DNA of 7,295 nucleotides, taken from JAVEVF01 sp034005175. GTDB lineage: Bacteria > Actinomycetota > Coriobacteriia > Anaerosomatales > SLCP01. Positions 1 to 7,295 of this stretch are shown here, one piece after another (position 1 is the stretch's first letter; every line of letters starts with the position of its first letter). Made by a program: the position numbers and the translations under genes. The DNA lies in NCBI GenBank assembly GCA_034005175.1, contig JAVEVF010000089.1, forward strand, positions 1-7,295, read 5' to 3'. The notes under the pieces were generated by a model that was given only the letters and a program-made list of their open reading frames with translations, did not search any database and was not told the DNA's origin.

Positions 1-1
1 A

Positions 2-556
2 GACCCCAGGCCAGAGATCATGATCCCGCTTGTAGCTCTCAAAGACGAACTCAAGATCTTGCGTGACGAGAGCGAGAGAGTCATGGCTGAGGTCATCGCC
101 GAGTGCGGTGTCGAGATCGACATTCCCATCGGCACCATGATTGAGCTTCCGCGCGCCGCGGTGATGGCCGACCGCATCGCGAAGGTGGCTGACTTCTTTT
201 CGTTCGGCACGAACGATCTCACGCAGACGACGTTCGGGTTCTCGCGTGACGACATCGAGTCGAAGTTCTTGCCGAGATATCTTGAGCGCAAGATCTTGCC
301 GCGTAACCCCTTCGAGACCATCGATGACGGCGTGGCGAAGTTCGTCGGGATGGGCTGCACTCTTGGCCGCCAGACCAATCCCGGCATCAAGCTGGGAATC
401 TGTGGAGAGCACGGCGGCGACCCTGACTCGGTGAAGGTCTTCTTCGAGCTAGGGCTGGACTACGTATCGTGTTCGCCATACCGCGTGCCGCTTGCGCGTC
501 TCGCTGCAGCACAAGCAGCGCTCGCTGCGAAGACCGCAGCGTCAGACAACAAGTAG
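2..556 (+). CDS. ppdK: Pyruvate, phosphate dikinase, C-terminal part (5' end outside window)
   Basis: Pyruvate, phosphate dikinase interconverts pyruvate + ATP + Pi and PEP + AMP + PPi in the cytoplasm. In anaerobes it can run towards pyruvate, using PPi in glycolysis, or towards PEP. The 184 visible residues are the end of the C-terminal PEP/pyruvate-binding TIM barrel; the full protein is usually about 870-900 residues. Seen directly: an MIELPRA motif whose Glu (residue 48 of the visible part) and an SFGTNDLTQ motif whose Asp (residue 72) match the family's Mg2+ ligands; a GICGEHGGDP motif with the catalytic Cys (residue 134, codon 401-403); and the conserved CSPYRVPLARLAAAQAAL ending. These motifs are shared with PEP synthase and PTS enzyme I, but the CGEHGGDP and SPYRVP forms point to PPDK. 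The frame is open from base 2 to the TAG at 554-556, with no damage seen. A strong hairpin follows directly. Confidence 0.96.
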   Translation, partial: DPRPEIMIPLVALKDELKILRDESERVMAEVIAECGVEIDIPIGTMIELPRAAVMADRIAKVADFFSFGTNDLTQTTFGFSRDDIESKFLPRYLERKILPRNPFETIDDGVAKFVGMGCTLGRQTNPGIKLGICGEHGGDPDSVKVFFELGLDYVSCSPYRVPLARLAAAQAALAAKTAASDNK

Positions 557-562
557 CCGCTA

Positions 563-594
563 CGAACGGGGCCGGGGTGATGCGGCCCCGTTCG
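563..594 (+). terminator. 12-bp GC-rich hairpin after ppdK (possible terminator without T tail)
   Basis: Bases 563-574 (cgaacggggccg) are perfectly complementary to 583-594 (cggccccgttcg), leaving an 8-nt loop. The hairpin starts 7 nt after the ppdK stop codon. The following bases (catgcgcgccgg) contain no T run, so this is not a classical Rho-independent terminator. It could be a U-tail-less terminator of the kind proposed for GC-rich bacteria, a 3' mRNA-stabilising structure, or a structure affecting translation of the gene whose ribosome binding site begins 11 nt later. The stem is certain; its role is inferred. Confidence 0.6.
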
Positions 595-604
595 CATGCG
601 CGCC

Positions 605-611
605 GGAGGAG
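605..611 (+). promoter_or_regulatory. Ribosome binding site that sets the GTG start at 617
   Basis: GGAGGAG ends 5 nt before the GTG at 617. An upstream in-frame ATG at 596 lies 2 nt from the foot of the ppdK hairpin, has no Shine-Dalgarno of its own, and would place this strong site inside the coding region. GTG 617 is therefore preferred. Confidence 0.75.
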
Positions 612-616
612 AAGGC

Positions 617-991
617 GTGGCGCGAGGGACGAAGCTATTTCAAGAACCGGGCTCACCGCTCATCCAGGGCCGCTCGCGTATCCGGCGGCCTGGGTGGCAG
701 CCGTTCGTGGTGGGTGTGGCATGTGCCCTGGCATGGTCATTTCTCAGCCACGTTCTCACCACTTTCGCTTTGGAGGGGTACCCTGCCAACCCCGCAGACG
801 TGCTGGCACAGACAGCAAGAGCATGGTTTGATGCGGGGCTGGTGTGGTTAGTCCCCTCCGCTATGTTCGGGGCGCTGATCGGAATGGCGATTGCGACGAT
901 GTGGGGCTTGCGCCAGCGGTGGATAGCCGCTGGCATCGGCGGGGTGGGCGCATGGTACCTCGCGCTCCTGTTGGCGGCGTTGTTGGGGTAG
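617..991 (+). CDS. Small three-helix membrane protein of unknown function
   Basis: I do not recognise this 124-residue protein. From the GTG at 617 it has a basic N-terminal tail (Arg at 19, 21, 23, 24) and three hydrophobic segments at about residues 28-51, 73-97 and 101-123. The last two are separated only by a short basic turn (RQR, 99-101). By the positive-inside rule the N-terminus and this turn face the cytoplasm, and the 52-72 loop and C-terminus face outward. No catalytic motif, cysteine pair or cleavable signal peptide stands out. It ends 10 nt before the dgt start, and its TAG shares a base with the dgt Shine-Dalgarno, so the two are probably co-transcribed and translationally linked. 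Its coding status rests on the strong RBS, the coherent membrane pattern and the tight fit between ppdK and dgt. Other readings of the same DNA in different frames lack these. Confidence 0.72.
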   Translation: MARGTKLFQEPGSPLIQGRSRIRRPGWQPFVVGVACALAWSFLSHVLTTFALEGYPANPADVLAQTARAWFDAGLVWLVPSAMFGALIGMAIATMWGLRQRWIAAGIGGVGAWYLALLLAALLG

Positions 992-994
992 GAG
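991..994 (+). promoter_or_regulatory. Ribosome binding site of dgt, overlapping the upstream stop codon
   Basis: GGAG at 991-994 shares its first base with the TAG stop (989-991) of the small membrane protein and lies 7 nt before the GTG at 1002. This arrangement is typical of translational coupling and supports GTG 1002 as the dgt start. Confidence 0.65.
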
Positions 995-1001
995 AACGCA
1001 C

Positions 1002-2036
1002 GTGACGATCATCACTCGTGAAGACTATGAGGCGCAGGAGCGCACATGGCTCTCATCGCGTGCAGCGCTGGCTGCCGACTCGCGTGGGCGCGAGCGAGCG
1101 ATCGCGCCGGATCCCTACCGCACAGCGTATCAACGCGATCGTGACCGGGTCATCCATTGCAAGGCTTTTCGGCGCCTCTCGCACAAGACGCAGGTCTTTC
1201 TCGCACCAGAAGGCGACCATTACCGCACTCGGCTGACACACACGCTTGAGGTCGCGCAGATCGCACGGTCCATCGCGCGCGCCTTGCGCCTCAACGAGGA
1301 TCTTGCCGAGGCCATCGCGCTCGCTCATGACCTCGGCCACACTCCGTTCGGACATATCGGCGAGGATGCCCTGACCAAGTGCTTCCAGGAGATCGCCGAC
1401 CAGTATCCTGGGGTGCCCACACGTTTCTGCCATAACCGTCAGTCGCTTCGCATCGTCGAGCACCTCGAATACGAGGGCAAGGGGCTGAACCTCACTTGGG
1501 AGGTGCGCGACGGCATATCACACCACACGGGAGAGGAACGTGCAGCGACCCTGGAGGGCCAGATCGTGGCGACGGCCGATCGCATCGCCTACATCAACCA
1601 CGACATCGACGATGCCATGCGAGGCGGGATTCTCTCGGAAGACGATCTCCCAGAAGGCCCCGTGCGCGTTCTCGGGAAGACGCACGGGGCGCGCATCATG
1701 ACGATGGTGAACGACATGGTGCACTCGTCTGCAGAGAGCGACTACATCCGCATGTCTGGGGATGTGTGGGGGGCCATGATGGAGCTGCGGTCCTTCCTGC
1801 ATGACCGCGTGTACGTGAGCGAGGTCGCTAAGGCCGAGGAACCGAAGGCGTTTCGTGTCGTCGGCTCGCTGTTCATGCACTATATGGAGCATCCTGATGA
1901 GATGCCAGGAGCTTCAAGAGATGCCGCGGGTGGCGATGTGCCGCAGCTCGTGACCGATTACATCGCGGGCATGACCGACCGGTTCGCCATCCGCTCCTTC
2001 GAGCATTTGTTTGTCCCCGTATCTTGGCGCGTCTGA
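1002..2036 (+). CDS. dgt: Deoxyguanosinetriphosphate triphosphohydrolase-like protein (HD domain)
   Basis: This 344-residue protein belongs to the dGTPase family, which hydrolyses dGTP (often several dNTPs) to deoxynucleoside and tripolyphosphate and so tunes the dNTP pool. The conserved RVIHCKAFRRLSHKTQVF block lies at about residues 49-66. The metal-binding HD motif is complete: His80 (RTRLTHTLEV), His109-Asp110 (AHDLGHTPFGH) and Asp193 (TADRIAYINHDIDDA). HNRQSLRIVEHLE at 144-156 is also typical. At 344 residues it matches the short 'type 2' family of many Gram-positive and other bacteria rather than the roughly 505-residue E. coli Dgt, so the exact substrate range is not certain. It starts at GTG 1002, just after the small membrane protein, and ends with TGA at 2034-2036. 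Its position upstream of dnaG and rpoD fits a nucleotide-pool role beside replication genes. Confidence 0.95.
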   Translation: MTIITREDYEAQERTWLSSRAALAADSRGRERAIAPDPYRTAYQRDRDRVIHCKAFRRLSHKTQVFLAPEGDHYRTRLTHTLEVAQIARSIARALRLNEDLAEAIALAHDLGHTPFGHIGEDALTKCFQEIADQYPGVPTRFCHNRQSLRIVEHLEYEGKGLNLTWEVRDGISHHTGEERAATLEGQIVATADRIAYINHDIDDAMRGGILSEDDLPEGPVRVLGKTHGARIMTMVNDMVHSSAESDYIRMSGDVWGAMMELRSFLHDRVYVSEVAKAEEPKAFRVVGSLFMHYMEHPDEMPGASRDAAGGDVPQLVTDYIAGMTDRFAIRSFEHLFVPVSWRV

Positions 2037-2040
2037 CATC

Positions 2041-2064
2041 GGAGGAATAGAACGTCATCGTTCT
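2041..2064 (+). other. Orphan Shine-Dalgarno and small hairpin after dgt
   Basis: GGAGGA at 2041-2046 is a near-perfect ribosome binding site, but no ATG, GTG or TTG lies 4-12 nt downstream. Overlapping the next bases, 2049-2054 (agaacg) pairs with 2059-2064 (cgttct) around a TCAT loop. This 6-bp stem is followed only by a mixed tctgttgct stretch, so it is at best a weak terminator for dgt. The Shine-Dalgarno could be chance, or a remnant of a gene that once followed dgt directly. Confidence 0.35.
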
Positions 2065-2065
2065 G

Positions 2066-2094
2066 TTGCTCGTGCTGCCGCCATCACCTAGAAT
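2066..2094 (+). promoter_or_regulatory. Sigma-70-type promoter of hppA
   Basis: A -35-like TTGCTC (2066-2071) and a -10-like TAGAAT (2089-2094, five of six consensus bases) are separated by exactly 17 nt. They predict a transcript start near 2100-2102 and a leader of about 45 nt before the hppA ATG. The spacing and the strong -10 box in an otherwise GC-rich intergenic region make this the best promoter candidate in the window. No operator or riboswitch fold was seen in the short leader. Confidence 0.6.
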
Positions 2095-2130
2095 CACCGG
2101 AGCGTTTCCGCAGAGGGCTTTGAACGTGGA

Positions 2131-2138
2131 AGGAGAGG
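2131..2138 (+). promoter_or_regulatory. Ribosome binding site of hppA
   Basis: AGGAGAGG ends 7 nt before the ATG at 2146 and fixes that start. The preceding GTG at 2126 is out of frame with hppA. Confidence 0.75.
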
Positions 2139-2145
2139 CACGTAC

Positions 2146-4254
<2,109 letters not shown>

Positions 4255-4280
4255 CATTCACTGAAGCGCGTTTGTGGCTG

Positions 4281-4323
4281 ATGCTCTCGGGCGCGTCTCA
4301 GCGCCCGGGAGCATTGTCTTCTT
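4281..4323 (+). terminator. Rho-independent terminator of hppA
   Basis: Bases 4281-4294 (atgctctcgggcgc) pair with 4301-4314 (gcgcccgggagcat) in a 14-bp stem with one G-U wobble and a 6-nt loop (gtctca). The tail tgtcttctt (4315-4323) is T-rich. It begins 27 nt after the hppA stop codon. This is the clearest terminator in the window and separates hppA from dnaG. Confidence 0.88.
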
Positions 4324-4380
4324 CGGCGTGGAGTCTTGAAGAGAACACATCCGGGTATGGGTACCTTCGTAAGGACGAGA

Positions 4381-4387
4381 AGGGAGG
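4381..4387 (+). promoter_or_regulatory. Ribosome binding site that sets the TTG start of dnaG
   Basis: AGGGAGG ends 5 nt before TTG 4393 and only 2 nt before GTG 4390. DnaG proteins usually begin directly with a GRIPEED-like sequence, so TTG 4393 (giving M-GRIPEDD) fits both spacing and family better than GTG 4390 or the upstream in-frame TTG 4336 and ATG 4357. Confidence 0.7.
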
Positions 4388-4392
4388 TTGTG

Positions 4393-6282
4393 TTGGGTCG
4401 CATTCCCGAAGACGATGTCGCAAGAGTCCGTGATGCGACCGACATAACCGCGCTCATATCGGAGAGCGTGGTCCTGCAGAAGAAGGGCCGCCTTCTCTGG
4501 GGCTTGTGCCCTTTTCACGGGGAGAAGACGCCGTCTTTCAAGGTCGATCCCGCCACCCAGCTCTGGCACTGTTTCGGCTGCGGGGAAGGCGGAGACGCCT
4601 TCGGCTTCGTGATGCGCCGCGAACACCTGGAGTTTCCCGAGGCTGTGCGGTTGCTAGCCGACCGGGCACGCATCGAGATTCGCGAGGAAGCAGGGGGTGC
4701 GCCGAGCGGGCAGAGAGAGCGGCTGCAGCAAGCGTGCGAGGCGGCTGCTGACCTCTACCACCAGGCACTCACCCGCTCCCGCGAACCTGAGGCAGTTCAG
4801 GCACGCGAGTATCTAGCCAAGCGAGGCTTCGGCATCGAGGTGGCGCGGTCGTTCACGCTGGGCTATGCAGCGCGCTCGACCACGCTCGCGAGCCATCTGC
4901 GTGCTGAGGGATTCAGTGTGGAGGAGATCATCGAGGCCAACCTCGCACTGCCGCCTTTCGAAGGTGGGGCCGGCGCCAAAAGCGTGCTGCGCGACCGCTT
5001 CTTCGGGCGCATCATGTTCCCGATACGCGACCTCAACGGACGCGTGATCGCGTTCGGTGGGCGCATTCTCGGCCGAGGAGAGCCCAAGTACCTCAATTCG
5101 AGGGAGACGCTGATCTTCTCGAAATCCAGCAGCCTGTACGGCATCGAGAAGGCCAAGGGCAGCATCGTTGCTACCGGCACCGCGATCGTCGTGGAAGGCT
5201 ATACCGATGTGATCGCGCTGCATCAGGCTGGCCTCACGAACACGGTGGCTACGCTTGGGACGGCGCTGACGCGCCGGCACCTGCGGCTGCTGGGGAGGTT
5301 CGCACGCAAGGTCATCTACTTGTTCGACGGTGATGCGGCTGGGCTGAAGGCGGCTGAACGTGCAGCGGATTTCGTGGACGCGAGCGCCACGCCAGAGACC
5401 GGCCGACAGCAGGTCGAGCTCTTCGTCACCCTCATTCCCGAGGGCCTCGATCCTGCTGATTACGTTGCACGACATGGAGCCGAGGGAATGAGCGCCTTAT
5501 TGGAGGGCGGTCAGCCGCTCCTACAGTTCGCCATCGACCGGCGGCTGGACGCATATGATCTGTCCACTCCGGGCGGGCGGGCCGCTGCGCTTGCAAAGGC
5601 TGCTGCCGTCATAGCCCCGGTAAGGGGCTCCATCATCGCGCACGACTACACGAACTACCTTGCGGATCGACTGCTCGTCGATTTTGAGACCGTGCGCGCC
5701 GCCATCGACTCGGCGCGCTTCACGGTCGTGAGGGGTGACGATGAGAACACGCGCGCACAAGGTGGTGGTGTGGCCGCCTCTGGCGTTCGGGAACGGATCG
5801 AGGAGCCAGAAGTACTTGATGCCTACACTCGGGCGCAGCGCGCTCTTGCCGGTCTGGTGGCGGCAGAACCCTCGTTGCGCACGGGGGCACGTTCTTTGCT
5901 GGAAACCGACCTGTTCATCGACCCAGTGGCACACACGCTCTTGGAGACGACCACCGATGCGGGCAATGCGGTCGACGACGATCTCTACCGTCACGTCGCT
6001 GAGGTGAACACAGACGCAGCAGCGGTTCTCACAGGTCTACTCATGGACGTACCACCTGCCGAGGAGATACACTCGGTGGCCCGCCAAACGCTGGCCAAGG
6101 TCAAGGAACTCGCTCTTGAACGTCTAATCAAACAGGAGAGGGCGCGTCAGCGGGCGCTGGAGGCTGCAGGCGACACGATTGCGGCCGATATATTGTTCAA
6201 GGAGATCGCAGCTCTGATGGCGGAGCAAGCTCGTCTTCGTCAGGGGGCTGTGCCGATAGAAGCGGGAGTGTGGGATCACTAG
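4393..6282 (+). CDS. dnaG: DNA primase
   Basis: DnaG synthesises the RNA primers for lagging-strand replication and works with the replicative helicase DnaB. From TTG 4393 it is 629 residues, close to the family norm. Domains in order: an N-terminal CHC2 zinc finger with Cys39, His42, Cys60 and Cys63 (CPFHGEKTPSF and HCFGCGEGGDAF); the RNA-polymerase core (about 200-250) with RDRFFGRIMFPIRD, GRVIAFGGR and PKYLNS; and a TOPRIM fold with Glu268 (VVEGYTDVIALHQ) and Asp312/Asp314 (LFDGDAAG), followed by DPADY. The last roughly 160 residues are less conserved and helix-rich, as expected of the DnaB-binding domain. All key residues are present. The gene follows the hppA terminator, so it needs its own promoter in 4315-4390 or within upstream DNA; none is convincing there. 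Its TAG stop overlaps the GTG start of rpoD by one base, indicating coupled translation. Confidence 0.97.
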   Translation: MGRIPEDDVARVRDATDITALISESVVLQKKGRLLWGLCPFHGEKTPSFKVDPATQLWHCFGCGEGGDAFGFVMRREHLEFPEAVRLLADRARIEIREEAGGAPSGQRERLQQACEAAADLYHQALTRSREPEAVQAREYLAKRGFGIEVARSFTLGYAARSTTLASHLRAEGFSVEEIIEANLALPPFEGGAGAKSVLRDRFFGRIMFPIRDLNGRVIAFGGRILGRGEPKYLNSRETLIFSKSSSLYGIEKAKGSIVATGTAIVVEGYTDVIALHQAGLTNTVATLGTALTRRHLRLLGRFARKVIYLFDGDAAGLKAAERAADFVDASATPETGRQQVELFVTLIPEGLDPADYVARHGAEGMSALLEGGQPLLQFAIDRRLDAYDLSTPGGRAAALAKAAAVIAPVRGSIIAHDYTNYLADRLLVDFETVRAAIDSARFTVVRGDDENTRAQGGGVAASGVRERIEEPEVLDAYTRAQRALAGLVAAEPSLRTGARSLLETDLFIDPVAHTLLETTTDAGNAVDDDLYRHVAEVNTDAAAVLTGLLMDVPPAEEIHSVARQTLAKVKELALERLIKQERARQRALEAAGDTIAADILFKEIAALMAEQARLRQGAVPIEAGVWDH

Positions 6283-6530
6283 TGGCAGAGAAGTCCGAGA
6301 AGAAGACAGTGAACAAGGCAGTCGCGACGCCGGTGACCAAGCCGGCAGCTAAGAAGGGGTCAGCCGCCAAGAAGGCGAGCGAAGCTTCTGCCGAGAAGGT
6401 GACGCCAGCAAAGAAGGAAGCTACCGCAAAGCCAGCTGCGAAGAAGAAGGCCGCCACCAAGAAGGCTGCTGAAACAACACCTGAAGAGAAGCAGACCACG
6501 ACCCGGAAGAAGTCTACAAGCACCACCAAG
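6282..6530 (+). repeat. Low-complexity lysine/alanine-rich stretch encoding the RpoD N-terminal tail
   Basis: The first 83 codons of rpoD hold about 22 Lys and 19 Ala, with repeated AAKK, PAKK and PAAKK units and recurring DNA words such as caagaagg and gctgcgaagaag. The protein pattern resembles histone H1-like and HU-type tails and is predicted disordered and strongly basic. Lys/Ala-rich tails of this sort are known in actinobacterial RpoD proteins. The repeats are degenerate at DNA level, not an exact tandem array. Confidence 0.7.
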
Positions 6531-7295
6531 AACGTGCCCGAGCTCGAGCTTGTGCAGGTCAAGCAGCTCGCTCAGACGGGTGCAAAGAAGGGCAATCTCA
6601 CTGAAGAGCAGATTCAAGGCGCGATAGGCGACATCGATCTGAATGATGATCAGACCGAGCGAATCTACGCCCACCTGCGTGAGCAGGGTATTGAGATCCT
6701 CGATGAGCCCGTCGATGTGCCAGCTGCCGGTGAAGAACCTGCAACCGATGAACCGAGCACTGACGTGGAAGACCTTCCGCACGACGAGAAGGAGCGCATC
6801 GAGATCCCGCTGCCAAAGCCGGTGAAAGCCACCAAGAAGCGGAAGCGTCGCACGGATACCTCCACCCTCGCTCCGCTCACCGGGGATCCTGTTCGCATGT
6901 ACCTGAAGGAGATCGGTAAGGTCCCGCTCCTGACGGCGGCTCAAGAGATCGACCTGGCCATGAAGATAGAGGCGGGTTTGGAGGCCACCGACAAGCTCGA
7001 GGAAGCTGAGGAAGCCGGCACCCAACTCGATCGGACGGAGCGACGCCGCCTCATGCGCATCGAAGCGGTAGGGATTGATGCCAAGCAACAGCTTGTCAAA
7101 GCCAACCTACGGCTCGTGGTGTCCATCGCCAAGCGATACGTTGGTCGCGGCATGCTCTTTCTTGACCTCATTCAGGAAGGCAACCTCGGCCTCATCAGGG
7201 CGGTTGAGAAGTTCGACTACACCAAGGGCTTCAAGTTCTCCACCTACGCGACATGGTGGATTCGCCAGGCCATCACGCGCGCCATCGCTGACCAG
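6282..7295 (+). CDS. rpoD: RNA polymerase primary sigma factor RpoD/SigA, N-terminal part (3' end outside window)
   Basis: This is the primary sigma factor that directs RNA polymerase to housekeeping promoters. The visible 338 residues comprise a lysine/alanine-rich tail (1-83), a region 1.1-like helical segment (about 87-141, ELELVQVKQLA to EILDE), an acidic linker (about 141-172), a basic KKRKRR patch (185-190), region 1.2 (about 200-230, DPVRMYLKEIGKVPLL) and region 2 (about 266-338). Region 2 has NLRLVVSIAKRYVGRG, FLDLIQEGNLGLIRAVEKFD and the promoter-melting part FKFSTYATWWIRQAITRAIADQ split across 318-338. Regions 3 and 4 lie beyond the window. GTG 6282 is chosen because it shares a base with the dnaG stop (TAGTG) and gives the full tail. 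The nearest Shine-Dalgarno-like GGGAG (6264-6268) is 13 nt away, farther than usual, so termination-reinitiation from dnaG is likely. An in-frame GTG at 6309 is an alternative start. Confidence 0.96.
   Translation, partial: MAEKSEKKTVNKAVATPVTKPAAKKGSAAKKASEASAEKVTPAKKEATAKPAAKKKAATKKAAETTPEEKQTTTRKKSTSTTKNVPELELVQVKQLAQTGAKKGNLTEEQIQGAIGDIDLNDDQTERIYAHLREQGIEILDEPVDVPAAGEEPATDEPSTDVEDLPHDEKERIEIPLPKPVKATKKRKRRTDTSTLAPLTGDPVRMYLKEIGKVPLLTAAQEIDLAMKIEAGLEATDKLEEAEEAGTQLDRTERRRLMRIEAVGIDAKQQLVKANLRLVVSIAKRYVGRGMLFLDLIQEGNLGLIRAVEKFDYTKGFKFSTYATWWIRQAITRAIADQ

Noticed and set aside
469..851. Two other + strand frames overlapping the end of ppdK and the small membrane protein
   Set aside because: Both overlap the conserved end of ppdK out of frame, lack a Shine-Dalgarno, and have Arg/Ser/His-rich low-quality translations, whereas the frame from 617 has a strong RBS and membrane helices.
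4336..4364. Possible -35 box TTGAAG upstream of dnaG
   Set aside because: At 17-18 nt spacing the -10 position reads gggtac or ggtacc, which do not resemble TATAAT, so no promoter is claimed.
4336..4392. N-terminal extension of dnaG from TTG 4336
   Set aside because: The extra 19 residues do not resemble DnaG, there is no RBS at 4336, and a good RBS precedes TTG 4393, which gives the canonical GRIPE-like start.
4813..5475. Open frame on the - strand (220 codons) antisense to dnaG
   Set aside because: It covers the conserved core and TOPRIM coding region of dnaG, with no RBS or domain of its own.
6360..7088. Open frame on the - strand (242 codons), leucine-rich, antisense to rpoD
   Set aside because: The Leu/Phe-rich sequence comes from reading Lys/Glu codons backwards; rpoD on the + strand is unmistakable.

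Overview
The window is an ordinary, well-packed stretch of chromosome from a GC-rich bacterium. It has six protein genes, all on the + strand, two of them cut by the window edges. The best taxonomic guess is Actinomycetota, probably Coriobacteriia or a related anaerobic lineage. The reasons are the high GC with GTG/TTG starts, the RpoD with a lysine/alanine-rich N-terminal extension, and the order ppdK - dgt - dnaG - rpoD, which I recall from Coriobacteriia genomes (memory, not a search). Pyruvate phosphate dikinase and a membrane pyrophosphatase also suggest an anaerobe that conserves energy through pyrophosphate.

Layout: (1) 2-556, the C-terminal fifth of pyruvate phosphate dikinase, closed by a strong 12-bp GC hairpin without a T tail. 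(2) 617-991, an unrecognised 124-residue protein with three predicted membrane helices, then after 10 nt (3) 1002-2036, a dGTPase-like HD-domain triphosphohydrolase. (4) 2037-2145, a short intergenic region with an orphan Shine-Dalgarno, a weak hairpin and a good sigma-70-type promoter. (5) 2146-4254, a 702-residue membrane ion-pumping pyrophosphatase with K+-dependent-type residues, closed by a textbook intrinsic terminator at 4281-4323. (6) 4393-6282, DNA primase, overlapping by one base (7) the start of the primary sigma factor RpoD, which runs off the window within conserved region 2.

Functionally, dgt, dnaG and rpoD form a DNA-replication/transcription-initiation neighbourhood (a variant of the macromolecular synthesis operon, without rpsU). 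ppdK and hppA are pyrophosphate-linked energy genes. hppA has its own promoter and terminator and looks like an insulated unit placed between dgt and dnaG.

I found no mobile element, CRISPR array, tRNA or rRNA, and no convincing new system. The points most worth a second look are the ion specificity of the pyrophosphatase, its insertion in a replication-gene cluster, and the small membrane protein upstream of dgt.
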